64,000 nucleotides of DNA from Microvelia longipes (Eukaryota > Arthropoda > Insecta > Hemiptera > Veliidae): positions 16,752,606 through 16,816,605 of the forward strand of contig JACMZG010001870.1 in the NCBI GenBank assembly GCA_018340805.1, read 5' to 3'. Positions 29,201 through 35,454 of the stretch are shown here, in pieces (the first letter of the stretch is position 1; the number at the start of each line of letters is the position of its first letter). The notes under the pieces were generated by a model, which was given only the letters and a program-made list of their open reading frames with translations, ran no database searches and had not been told where the DNA came from. Both the position numbers and the translations under genes were made by a program.

Positions 29201-32200
29201 TTGCTTGTCCTCAGATAGGAAATACATTCTATTCATCCCTAGCGGTCATCCATCCAGGCAATGACCACACTTGATGTTTCTTAACTTTTATGATCCAACA
29301 AAAACCTTAGATATACTTGTCGTATTCTAACAAAACGTAGTATACCTATTTATAAAGTAAATGTATACACTTGTACTAAATTTCAACTCAATTGAATTAT
29401 TTTATTCTTTGTTACATTTTTCTCCAAAAAATGTACACAAATATGATAAATATTCAATTAATGCCGATAATGAAATGAAACTTGGACACATGTTAGTTGT
29501 ATATATATCGCTACATGCATGCCAAATCTCAATTCTATCAAACCATTTTTCTGCGTTATATGATTTTTCAAAATTTTTGCTGCCATTATTGCGGGTTCAT
29601 TACGCTATAAAAAAAATATTTTCTGGATAGTACAATTACACCTACAGAATAATTTTCGTACAAAGTTTTAATTCTCTAGCATAAATAAACTGGGAGCTAT
29701 GATGATAACAGACACAGACACTTTTGTGCAAACCACTTAAGAAGCCTTTAAATAACCTGAAACGGATTTCAATTTTTTTTGCAAACACATAAGAGCATGC
29801 CCACTGGGAGGGGGGTGTACTAAGTTATCCTGTGAGGTGAACCAAGAACCTGCATCTTTTTCTTTCCGAAATTAGAAGCCTTCTGCTTATATTAAAACAG
29901 CTGTTTTGCATGTCTAAAGTTATAACGCGAGGCGTACAACGATTTAACAAACTTCTAGAAATTAATATAACTTTTTATAAAGAAATATTTGTAATAAACT
30001 TTTTATTTAAAAAAAAAAGAATGACTATTACATGTTGCCTAGTTTAGAACGAGGAAACTTGTTGTCAATAAAAAGGTCAAGGCAATCCTAATTTTTCTCA
30101 TTTATACCGAACTGAACATCCAAAACAGGATGTCACAGGGATTATCGGTTTTAGGGTTTTTTAAGGCATCCTTAGTGGTTTTCACAAAGTTGTCTGTCTG
30201 TATGTGAATGTCTGTTATCATTGTAGCTCCTAGTGTATTTGTGCTAGAGAGTTGAAACTTTGTACAAAAATCAGTATACCGCTGTAGTTCTATTCAGAAA
30301 ATATTTTTTTATGAACTCATTAACTTCCACTAATGGCTCAGCAAAAATTTCGAAAAATCATAAAAAGAGGAAAAATGATGCCATTGGATTGATTTTAGCA
30401 CGCATGTAGCCAAGTATAAGACTGGCATATGTGCTAAGTTTCATATCATTATCAGCTATAGTTCAAGTTTTATGAATTTCCTTGTTTACGTTTTTAAATA
30501 AATTTAAATAAAAATAGAAAAAAATTCCAATTGAGTTAAAATTTAGTACAAGTATATACCTTTACGTAATAAATAAGTGTAACGTTTTGTTACAATAAGA
30601 GAAATGTATATCTATGATTTCTGTTGGATATTAATAGTTAAGCAGCATTGAGCGAGGTCAGTGCTGTATGGGTTACCACTGAGAATGAAATGGATGCATT
30701 TACTATCTGAGGACGAGCAAAGCGAGTCTGAGGACATGCTGCAGAATAAATTTGACAAATTTTTATATTCCAAGAACGAGCAAAGCGAGGCTGAAGCTGG
30801 GAGGATGCGCATAGCGAATCTGGCATGATGAGGAAAAGTTATGAGGTACCCGATTTGTTTAGTGATAACTAACAAGTTTTTAACTTGTAAAAATATGACT
30901 GGTCATGGTCATACTAAATAGCTCAATCATATTTTTCAGCTTACTTAAATCTGTAAGATATTGAGGCCATCGCCTGTTGTAAAACAAACAAAAATAATAC
31001 TCCCAGCAGTAGGAACAACTGACGGCAAGGCACTCTCATCATGATTACATTTCAACCAACAAATAATTCACCATCACTATTTATCAGTTAAATTTATTTT
31101 CTTAAATTAATAATAATTAACCCTAAATAGATAAAAGTATTCTTACATTTAGTCTTTCTTCAGTTATCCATTGAGGATGAAGTAAACATATGTCAGAAAC
31201 AACATGTAGAGCATTCTTCCTGACCAATGCCTTTGAATCATATGTTAACGTCTCAATTAAATTAATAATACTCCCAGCAGTAGGAACAACTGACGGCAAG
31301 GCACTCTCATCATCTTGTTTGTTTCGAAAGAATTGATTAAAATTGTAAAGCTCTTTGATTTCATGATTAACATCAGTAATAAATACATTTTCAACAAGTG
31401 CACTAACATGGTATTCGTTAGACCTCAAGAGATTTGAAAGGATTGACAAAGTTTTGATTCTTATGCGAGGAGAAACGTCCCTACAACTATTGATAACTAA
31501 TGCAAATAAAAACTGTGGTACTGAAGGACCTACACCAGCAGCCTCTAAACTAGAAGCACTAGAAGCTATAGAAGATTTGGCGTTTGAACTCGGTCTTGAA
31601 CCAATACCATCTGATATCAAACTATCATCAAGTCTATCTTTAGGAGGTTGATTAAGAATTTTAGCAACAACTTCAACACCCAAAATCCTTAATTTAACAG
31701 TATCTACAAGGCACAGGTGACATAAAAACAATAAGGTTTTATAATATAGATCAAATGGAAACTGGCAAATTAAATCCACTATCACATCAACATATTTTGT
31801 TCTGATATCAGCTTTGTCTGGAACCTTGAAACATAATTGCTGAACAAAAATATACATTGGGACATACGAGAGTTGTTTAAGTTTTTTCACAATCTTTAGT
31901 AAAAATTTGATTGAATGATCTTTAACTACTATGTTTTCTTTAGATAATTGTTGACCAAGTTGTAAATCAAATATGCCCACGTAAGGCAATATATTCTTCA
32001 TGACTAATTTTAAAGTTCCCACGACAGGACCATGAAATTCTCTGCACAAGGTTTCTATATTTGAATATGCCATGTATGCTAGGTAAGTTGTGTTGCGTCT
32101 AGTAGGTTTATTATTGAGGTAAAATGAACTATCATGCCTTTCACAAGAAGCCATTTGTACCATAGTTTGAACAGTACTATTTAATTCACCCTCATCTACT

Positions 32201-32901
32201 TCAAGGGAAAACTTTTTGAGGCAAGAACTAAGATCTTCAATTAGATAACAACAGGACTTAACTTTCACTTCTCGTAAACGATCAAGATTAACAGAATGAC
32301 CGTTTTGATAAGGTTCACCATCGTCATCTTCATCATCTAAACTTTGTCTTTTCCTACCTCGACCTTTGTTATTCTCTTTGGATTGGGTATTGTCTAAAGC
32401 AACTGACTTAAATAGCTCCAAACACTGATGATAAATAACACCTTGAAAAACTTGAAAAATGTGAGCGCCTTCTAAGGATATCAACAGAAAATAAAATCTT
32501 GCTGCTTCAAATGCTCTTTCGTTAACATGACGAACGTCATCGTTATATTCACTTGGATCAGAGTTATAGTTACGGACAAATGCTGCTATAAGGCTCAGCA
32601 GAGCACGATGATTGACCTGGTGAGCCAAAACATTCCAAGATTTTTTCTGAACTAGAGAATCTCTAGTGTTAACTGATAAGTTAGGGTCGGGGTCTTCGCC
32701 TAACCAAGCATGAAGATTGGTTCTAGCTTCACGAATCAGGTGAATAAAGTTACCATCTACCTGCACCTCGTAATCCGAGGGAATTTCAGCGCCAGAAGGA
32801 AACTCCTGGCTCCACATATATTCGATCCATTCCTGTGATATTAAATCTAACTGAAACTCGGATATTTTGTTTAGAAACAACTGAAAAGCGTCGATTATCA
32901 T
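1565..32901 (-). CDS. NCAPD3: Condensin-2 complex subunit D3 (CAP-D3)
   Basis: HEAT-repeat non-SMC subunit of condensin II, which binds the SMC2/SMC4 complex with CAP-G2 and CAP-H2 and compacts chromosomes in the nucleus. Fourteen coding exons (minus strand): 32901-31147, 28754-28578, 27842-27682, 25190-25037, 24091-23882, 22270-22087, 20591-20399, 19603-19495, 17738-17559, 16019-15851, 14724-14534, 12890-12738, 11075-10875, 1891-1565. All junctions are GT-AG, all phases agree, and the product is 1,387 aa (human about 1,500). Family landmarks: the N-terminal block with a KRQSLDDEDDDGE acidic linker; VHATTVVTLGRLCLQD and NNANIALTDLCMR followed by CLKDPDPVIRRNTLNLL (condensin HEAT signature); FNHFTQAIFFFNCYE; SCDEIKLSMR. 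The start is set by an in-frame TAG three codons upstream. The C-terminal tail is Ser/Arg-rich with several SP/TP sites. NCAPD2 is less likely, because exons 9 to 12 follow the D3-type C-terminus. Confidence 0.93.
2844..2916. repeat. (AT)n microsatellite
   Basis: About 36 uninterrupted AT dinucleotides in NCAPD3 intron 13. Confidence 0.95.
3685..4565 (+). mobile_element. R1 interspersed repeat, diverged copy
   Basis: The head (3,685-3,880) carries ATCAGGTACTG, GATTCGCTATGCTCTTCCTC, TTTGCTTGTCCTCAGG and GTCACCCATTCAGGTACTGA. The tail (4,240-4,565) carries ACTAATGCTGATAATGAGATG, the ACAGACACACAC tract, AACCACTCAGGAGGCCTTAA and TATAAATGAGGAAAAGTAAA. These blocks occur in the same order at 56,866-57,685. 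The middle is rearranged and includes a local duplication of AAGCTTAAGGTTGCGGTT. Confidence 0.65.
7299..8011. mobile_element. Penelope-like or fold-back remnant with inverted ends
   Basis: The left end (7,299-7,340, AAATAATTAAATGAAAAGTC then TCTCTACAAAATAAAA) is the inverse of the right end (7,970-8,011, TTTTATTTTGTGGAGAGGCT then TTCATTTAATTATT). Between them lie a partial direct copy of the end (GTGGAGAGACTTGTTATTTT, from about 7,564) and two hairpins with CTGATGA...GAAA cores (7,502-7,540 and 7,928-7,962). The direct-plus-inverted end arrangement and these cores recall Penelope-like retroelements, but no reverse transcriptase is present. Confidence 0.45.
8177..8290. repeat. Compound (CA)n(CATA)n(TA)n microsatellite
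   Basis: CA repeats pass into ACAT tetranucleotides and then into about 35 TA units. An apparent ORF over this tract is a by-product of the repeat. Confidence 0.95.
10638..10686. repeat. Perfect 23-bp inverted repeat, 3-nt loop
   Basis: The arm GCCTTTCAATGTATTGAGAT+AGG at 10,638-10,660 is perfectly complementary to 10,664-10,686, with the spacer TAG. Confidence 0.95.
10875..11075 (-). CDS. NCAPD3: NCAPD3 exon 13 (residues 1213-1279)
   Basis: Acceptor TTTGAATAG, donor GAG|GTTAGT, phase 0, 67 codons. It encodes VEDILASDPELAAEVLHDIR and a Glu run, a helical segment in the position of the human 'KQLASELEYDMKKYQEQ' helix. Its base composition is clearly richer in G+C than the flanking introns. 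Confidence 0.87.
11214..11380. mobile_element. MITE-like inverted-repeat element, copy 1
   Basis: About 167 bp in NCAPD3 intron 12 that folds on itself: GATTATAATCAGTTGACAG pairs with TGTCAACTGATAATAAC. The inner block GAGCCAATGAGGTTAGTC is repeated in inverse as CCAACCTCATTGGTTCCTC. The same inner and outer blocks occur at 17,073-17,229. Confidence 0.65.
12738..12890 (-). CDS. NCAPD3: NCAPD3 exon 12 (residues 1162-1212)
   Basis: Acceptor TCTGTTTTAG, donor CAG|GTGACT, phase 0, 51 codons. It encodes LTENIIPILKRLKHKLITLK and VMECLKEILKDFSKEQ, matching the human 'FIENIIPIIISLKTVLEKN' block. Confidence 0.9.
12930..13640. repeat. Two-copy tandem duplication, ~355 bp
   Basis: The segment from TTACACAATTAACTGT (12,942) to AGTTGCATATTA (13,271) recurs from 13,297 to 13,638, a 355-356 bp offset with a few substitutions and small indels. 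It includes the landmark GACGAATACTTGGTTCC in both copies. It is intronic (intron 11). Confidence 0.9.
13969..14008. repeat. Perfect 16-bp inverted repeat, 8-nt loop
   Basis: ATCTACTCTTAACACT at 13,969-13,984 faces AGTGTTAAGAGTAGAT at 13,993-14,008 in NCAPD3 intron 11. Confidence 0.95.
14156..14483. repeat. 47-bp minisatellite, about 7 units
   Basis: The unit contains AAGCCCACTAGATATGTAAG and GGAAATTATTCACAATTTGA, with small indels between units. It ends about 50 bp from the donor of NCAPD3 exon 11. Confidence 0.9.
14534..14724 (-). CDS. NCAPD3: NCAPD3 exon 11 (residues 1098-1161)
   Basis: Acceptor TCTTTTCAG, donor ATG|GTGAGT, phase 1 to 0. It encodes ILKDSLFILSCDEIKLSMRK and an acidic DGDPDDDIDGEFEKDN stretch, aligning with human 'DTFEVLSSKEIKLLAMRSK'. 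Confidence 0.9.
15405..15735. repeat. 39-bp minisatellite, about 8 units
   Basis: The unit contains AATAGGTCATTACAGCAGAC and TTAAACCTTTGTAAC, alternating between two unit subtypes (ACTTAAACCTTAG and ACCTAAACCTTTG). It is in NCAPD3 intron 10. Confidence 0.9.
15851..16019 (-). CDS. NCAPD3: NCAPD3 exon 10 (residues 1042-1098)
   Basis: Acceptor TTTTTATAG, donor CTCG|GTTAGT, phase 0 to 1. It encodes SPQEKATFCLAGDENTHLRR, then NLLLFLVQHMDDILKFKTKN, the counterpart of the human 'SEREKRLFSLKGKSNKERR' block. This block is found in D3 and not in D2. Confidence 0.9.
16405..16962. repeat. ~39-bp minisatellite, about 14 units, indel-rich
   Basis: The unit is ATAAGACTTGGTATAAATCC then CACTCATTCTTCCTCTC. 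Units vary by many single-base insertions and deletions, so ORFs on both strands here are spurious. It is in NCAPD3 intron 9. The irregularity may be biological decay or long-read error. Confidence 0.85.
17073..17229. mobile_element. MITE-like inverted-repeat element, copy 2
   Basis: The ends TATAATTTGACACATGGCTA and AAATCAGT are inverted at the right as ACTGATTTTAGCCGTGTGTC then GTATAATA. Inner arms GGAAAATAGTGTTGAGGAAC and GCGCCTCACATTATTTTCC also pair. The terminal sequence matches the ends of the element at 34,467-35,406. It is in NCAPD3 intron 9. Confidence 0.75.
17559..17738 (-). CDS. NCAPD3: NCAPD3 exon 9 (residues 982-1041)
   Basis: Acceptor TTGTTGTAG, donor GAG|GTAAAA, phase 0 on both sides, 60 codons. 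It encodes EQFLKMKPHIFVYLLSMLHD and NHFTQAIFFFNCYE, matching human D3 '[20 protein letters not shown]' and 'FFQHFIECIFHFNNYE'. Confidence 0.93.
18718..18850. repeat. Long inverted repeat, ~43-bp arms
   Basis: The left arm from AGGTCTTTCGGTGGTGACCG (18,718) to 18,760 pairs with the right arm 18,809-18,850, ending GCGGTCAGCACCGGAAGACC, with about 3 mismatches. The spacer contains a short palindrome GAACTGAACTCAGTTC. Total span is 133 bp in NCAPD3 intron 8. Confidence 0.9.
18983..19443 (+). mobile_element. R1 interspersed repeat, shortened copy
   Basis: It contains AAAAATCAGGTACTAGGTAC, TAGCTTCGCTTGTCCTCAG, GTCACCCATCCAGGCACTGA, TAAATGAGGAAAAGTAAAAA and a second tail copy GTGAGGAAAAGTAAAA. It ends about 5 bp from the repeated splice donors that follow NCAPD3 exon 8. 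Confidence 0.7.
19449..19495 (-). repeat. Triplicated 23-bp splice-donor unit
   Basis: On the minus strand, TTGATTCAG|GTTTGTACATA recurs with a 23-nt period (exon ends 19,495, 19,472 and 19,449; the third is followed by GTTAATT). Use of either downstream site leads to a TGA within six codons. Confidence 0.9.
19495..19603 (-). CDS. NCAPD3: NCAPD3 exon 8 (residues 945-981)
   Basis: Acceptor TAACATAG, phase 2 to 0. It encodes RFPSLVEPYFGDMFVCLKDP and DPVIRRNTLNLLCILIQ, the second half of the condensin signature. The donor CAG|GTTTGT sits in a 23-bp unit repeated three times, so three near-identical donors lie at exon ends 19,495, 19,472 and 19,449. Only the first keeps the frame. Confidence 0.92.
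20399..20591 (-). CDS. NCAPD3: NCAPD3 exon 7 (residues 881-945), condensin HEAT signature
   Basis: Acceptor TGTTTTCAG, donor ATGAG|GTAAAT, phase 1 to 2. It encodes YVHATTVVTLGRLCLQDRFA and GIKNNANIALTDLCMR. This is the most diagnostic stretch of the Cnd1 domain, matching the human pattern 'AIITLGKLCLQHEDLAKK' and 'NNVIIVMCDLCIRY'. Confidence 0.93.
22087..22270 (-). CDS. NCAPD3: NCAPD3 exon 6 (residues 820-881)
   Basis: Acceptor CTGTTTTAG, donor GCAG|GTTTGT, phase 0 to 1. It encodes DCQERIKTRIKAVV, then SKECYSDTLLCLYINTLGEA, an equivalent of the human D3 segment around 'DEDLLVKYIFTLGDIAQL'. Confidence 0.88.
23158..23310 (+). mobile_element. tRNA-derived SINE, degraded copy
   Basis: A decayed head TGCCTCTGTGGCCGTGATCG and AAAGGTTCATATG, then ATTTCACCAGCTTTAATTAA and a 3' part TTGTTCCCACAGGGTGAATA then CCCTGATGGG, in the same order as in the copy read from 253 down to 28. 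It is in NCAPD3 intron 5. Confidence 0.5.
23882..24091 (-). CDS. NCAPD3: NCAPD3 exon 5 (residues 750-819)
   Basis: Acceptor ATACTTTTAG, donor CTA|GTAAGT, phase 0 on both sides, 70 codons. It encodes MDELESQLIMQALVLNWKQL and further amphipathic helices. The exon begins with an ATG, but phase and alignment make it internal. Confidence 0.88.
24175..24930 (-). mobile_element. R1 interspersed repeat with nested insertion
   Basis: Minus-strand copy. The head at 24,780-24,930 has GGTCAGTACCTGAATGGATG, TTCTGAAGTACCCTG and AGAATCTTATTG blocks. The tail at 24,175-24,330 has TCAGTTATAATTGTAGTTCC and a GTTGAAAC-like block. The middle is split by a ~190-bp insertion (24,520-24,711). Confidence 0.6.
24520..24711. 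mobile_element. Short insertion with CCTGAAGATGG hairpin, 11-bp target duplication
   Basis: AAATAAGTATA occurs at 24,509-24,519 and again at 24,701-24,711, flanking 181 bp of unique sequence that contains GCCTGAAGATGGCCC then AAAAATAGGTTGAAATA. This is consistent with a target-site duplication of a retroelement 3' end inserted in R1. Confidence 0.5.
25037..25190 (-). CDS. NCAPD3: NCAPD3 exon 4 (residues 698-749)
   Basis: Acceptor TTTTTCAG, donor CAT|GTAAGT, phase 2 to 0. It encodes RKQLIKCLETYIGSENNFAA followed by WYLLVCISEF, which corresponds to the human 'APAWMLLSKIAGSSPRLDY' block. Confidence 0.9.
27419..27655 (+). mobile_element. tRNA-Ser-like SINE, best-preserved copy
   Basis: The head CCGTGGCCGAGGTCGTTAAG then GCG is nearly that of a class II tRNA-Ser D-arm (A box), and GGGTTCGCATCCC is a B box. 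The body runs through TATGCTCTCAGTTTATAGAA, CACTTTGAGCGTAATGGTTG and ACCCGAGGTGGTTCCCGC to GGGCATAATTATTATTATAT. The unpaired acceptor ends and the long body show that it is a SINE and not a working tRNA gene. It is in NCAPD3 intron 3, with its tail close to the exon 3 donor. Confidence 0.85.
27682..27842 (-). CDS. NCAPD3: NCAPD3 exon 3 (residues 645-698)
   Basis: Acceptor TTTTTTTAG, donor GTTAG|GTAATT, phase 0 to phase 2. It encodes LGASIILENIVPRDKI and the LPWKIISLIFKYNMRKLF helices of the HEAT array. A SINE insertion (27,419-27,655) abuts the donor side within 30 bp. Confidence 0.88.
27920..28150 (+). mobile_element. R1 interspersed repeat, head fragment
   Basis: TAGGCACGGAGTACCTCAAA, CTTTTTCTCACCACATCAGA and TTCACTACACTCATTCTG match the R1 head (compare 56,875-56,930). 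The rest is diverged and ends near GTCAGGTCCCTCTC. It is in NCAPD3 intron 2. Confidence 0.5.
28578..28754 (-). CDS. NCAPD3: NCAPD3 exon 2 (residues 586-644)
   Basis: Begins after TTTTTCAG and ends GAA|GTAAGT, phase 0 on both sides. It encodes a HEAT repeat, ILVSSCKDFSVGNRKLMAQC onward, that aligns with the human D3 segment 'DQCRDPAVSVRKQALQSL'. Confidence 0.9.
29120..29830 (+). mobile_element. R1 interspersed repeat, near full length
   Basis: Ordered R1 blocks: CACTTCGCTCATCTTCAG, GACTCACTTTGCTTGTCCTC, GTCATCCATCCAGGCAATGA, AGATATACTTGTCGTATTC, ACTAAATTTCAACTCAATTG, ATGAAACTTGGACACATG, AACTGGGAGCTATGATGATA and AACCACTTAAGAAGCCTTTA. It is in NCAPD3 intron 1, close to a minus-strand copy at 30,097-30,860. 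Confidence 0.7.
30097..30860 (-). mobile_element. R1 interspersed repeat, inverted neighbour copy
   Basis: Minus-strand R1: the tail at 30,097-30,260 (CTTAGTGGTTTTCACAAAG then TTGTCTGTCTG; ATTGTAGCTCCTAGTG) and the head at 30,650-30,860 (GAGCGAGGTCAGTGCTGTAT, CTGAGGACGAGCAAAGCGAG, ATGAGGAAAAGTTATGAGGT). With the plus-strand copy at 29,120-29,830 it forms a large inverted pair in NCAPD3 intron 1. Confidence 0.7.
30993..31042 (-). repeat. 50-bp copy of NCAPD3 exon 1 inside intron 1
   Basis: Identical over 50 bp to exon positions 31,264-31,313 in the same orientation, 271 bp apart. Downstream it continues with CATGATTA and ACATTTCAAC, which resemble exon pieces at 31,362-31,369 and 31,385-31,395. 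Confidence 0.9.
31147..32901 (-). CDS. NCAPD3: NCAPD3 exon 1 (start codon, residues 1-585)
   Basis: Long first coding exon from ATG at 32,901 to the donor AAT|GTAAGA. It covers the D3 N-terminal region and the first HEAT-like repeats (for example LYYKTLLFLCHLCLVDTVKL). It contains an acidic/basic linker at about residues 180-200 and a Ser-rich loop at about residues 435-455. The sequence just before the ATG (ATTTTAG|GGCACT) could also be a 3' splice site, so a non-coding first exon further upstream is possible. Confidence 0.93.
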
Positions 32902-33150
32902 AGTGCCCTAAAATAACATCACAAGCACTTGACCTAGCAGCACTAAAATTCCTACCAATTTCATGAACCACTCACAACTTCATTACAACAAATAGCAAGT
33001 ATAATATCTAGATCCATTTTCAACTATAATACAACTTAACTCTCGATAAATATCAAACTTAAGTAATGAATCCTTGACAAATTAACAACTACAAAAATAA
33101 ATAACGAAAACTGTTGTTGGTCAACACAAGAAAGAGCGCGTAGTTCTCTG

Positions 33151-33172
33151 GTAGCCATCAATTATGGCGGTT
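33151..33172 (-). promoter_or_regulatory. YY1/Pho-like motif near presumed NCAPD3 start
   Basis: On the minus strand the region reads GAACCGCCATAATTGATGGC, with a consensus-like CCGCCAT box about 260 bp upstream of the NCAPD3 ATG, in the most GC-rich patch of the local sequence. No transcription start can be seen directly. Confidence 0.35.
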
Positions 33173-33642
33173 CATTAACAAGTGTTGCCAAAATTTACAC
33201 ATACGCCTTCAAATACAAGTATATTATGAAGTTAAAGTTAATTGAATCAAATAAAAAGTTATTCCTAATGACAGACAGCAAGTTAAGAGCCATTAAAAAG
33301 TTGCTTTTGACTTTATTTTCCAAAGATTTTCTATTTCCTTAGAGAGGGAAAATTTTTGATTGATCTGATTTTGTTCTTAAACTAAGTACCTTGTAAGCTG
33401 CTTCTGTTATAGAGAAGTAGTATTATATAAAGATTTTTCTAGTTTTATATAAACTAGACACCGTTATGATTATAATCCCTACATTTTGTAACTAATTAAT
33501 TGATAATTAGACTTCGTGAATAAATAATTCGTGAATAGGGCTTTCATATCTCAATGTAATATCTGTGAATGGCTCTCTTTCAGTAGAAACTTAGTAATCC
33601 AGCGGCTTGTGATCTGATTATTCAAAATGACAAATAGCCTTC

Positions 33643-33652
33643 GCGCATGCGT
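33643..33652 (+). promoter_or_regulatory. NRF1/Ewg-type palindrome, candidate CHTOP promoter
   Basis: GCGCATGCGT inside TTCGCGCATGCGTATT. This is the core of the NRF1 (insect Erect wing) site, common in housekeeping promoters and rare by chance in AT-rich DNA. It is about 150 bp upstream of a possible 5'-UTR donor CATCGTG|GTAAAG at 33,804. Confidence 0.4.
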
Positions 33653-34466
33653 ATTACACAATTCATTGTTGATGGATTTTAGCGGAAATCAGCGTCTCGC
33701 GTCTTTTGTTAAATTTTGTTCTTACAAAAGTTGTTATTATTATTCATGAACTATTTACTATGAGTTTTTAGATTTTATATAGTTAAGCAGCATCAGTCAT
33801 CGTGGTAAAGACTTCTGAAATAGCTTAGTGAGTAAACCATTTTAATCTCAAAAAGTTATAGGTTATGTCAGCAGGCGACCGTAAAGAACTATTTTATTAC
33901 AAAGTATTACTGTTACGTCTTAATTTAGATAGATAAATTGTTTTAAAATACTTTCATCTGTCATAATACTTTTAGTTACTTTAAACTGAAGAGTTTGGAA
34001 AACGCTGAGATATTTTTAACTCATGAGTAATCATGCTGACAAGGTTCCATTTCGCCTCCCCATTCTATTTTTGTGAGTTTTTAATTTCTGTGTATAGTTA
34101 AGTTCTGGCTACTTCAACTTGGACTGCGACCTATGGGTCGCATTCCATATATGTATATGAGAAGTAGTTATTTTCTTATATATATGTAAATGAGAAGTAC
34201 AGCCATTACACACCATATAATATACTAGACAAGATTTGCCTTCTACTGGAGGGAGTCGGAAGTATGTTAAAAATATTAAATATTTTGTAGCGATTACAGT
34301 AGAATATGTGAGTGTATTATCATATTTTTGGCTTTTGAAACATACATGGATTCAAAAAAATAGTCGTGGCTGCTAGGGTTAACATAAGCATAGTTACTGA
34401 GAAGGAGGTTATATAAATGTATAGTTGCCCATATAGATATATTGCTGGAGGGTGCATACCCCATGT

Positions 34467-35406
34467 TATAGTACGACACACAGCTAAAATCAATTGACAG
34501 CGCGCCAAAAATCTGTGAGGGAAAGAATTCTATTAGTTCAGACCGACCCCGCTCTTTCCCCCTCCACCTCATGCCAACCTCGGTATAAAAAAATACCTTT
34601 TTCGTAAATAAAATCATAAAAAGGCAACACTGGTTGTAAATATTTGTAACCTCGCGTCAGTTTTATTTCCCTCATTGTGCATATTGATCTGTTTGATTTC
34701 GTTTCGTTTCATTCCAATCTGTTCAATTCATCCAATTATTGCGAAGTTGTAATATGATCTGAGTGCCTATATTTGACGCATGGACATTGACGTATTCTTC
34801 AAGCATTTCTTGCTATTTGAGTACAGCGCAGGTTCTGTGCTCTGTCAACCAAAAGACAGCATTTTTTTTTTAAAATGCCGTGTCTTTCAATAGATGACAG
34901 TCTTGCCTTTTTTAAGTCTTGAATGCATATTGTGTCATATTATTTTTATAATATGAAACAATACGCATTTAATTATACAAAATTGACACAAAAAAGCAGT
35001 TTGTTTTGGAAAAAAGTAATTATAGCTGACAATTTATTTAAATCGTCAAACTTTTATCAAAGAACTATTATGATCCATTGCATTACGTAATTAACAACTT
35101 TAACTCCACTTAATTCATACTTCCCGAACAAATTTAAAGCAACACTTAGTTGGTAAATTTATAAGATAAAACAATATTCCTTCTTAAAAAGTAAATAAAT
35201 AATTTTTAAAAATAAAAAAATACGATATCAAATAATAAAAACAAATAATAAAATTCATAACATAACCTGACATTCAGTGTTGCCAGAGTAGGAAATTTTT
35301 TTTGTTACATAAAAGAAGGGATTTTTTTTATTAAAGAAAGAGGGTTGAAAGCATTGAGATTTTGGCGGGCTGTCAATTGATTTTAGCCGTGTGTCGCATT
35401 ATAATA
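34467..35406. mobile_element. ~0.94-kb TIR element, same ends as the intronic MITEs
   Basis: The left end TATAGTACGACACACAGCTA then AAATCAATTGACAGC faces the right end GCTGTCAATTGATTTTAGCC then GTGTGTCGCATTATAATA. The ends match those at 17,073 and 17,229 over GACACAYGGCTAAAATCA. The interior has no transposase ORF, so it is a non-autonomous derivative. Confidence 0.7.
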
Positions 35407-35454
35407 CATTGAGAGGCTTGAAACATCTTTTTGGGGGCTCTCATGGGCTCTGTG

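Noticed and set aside
30612..30875. 87-codon minus-strand ORF similar to ORFs at 56,871-57,205
   Set aside because: The similarity is that of R1 copies at the DNA level. The frames are not preserved between copies and there is no codon bias.
1565..32901. NCAPD2 (condensin I) as identity
   Set aside because: D2 shares the HEAT signature, but the N-terminal exon and the blocks in exons 9 to 12 follow D3.
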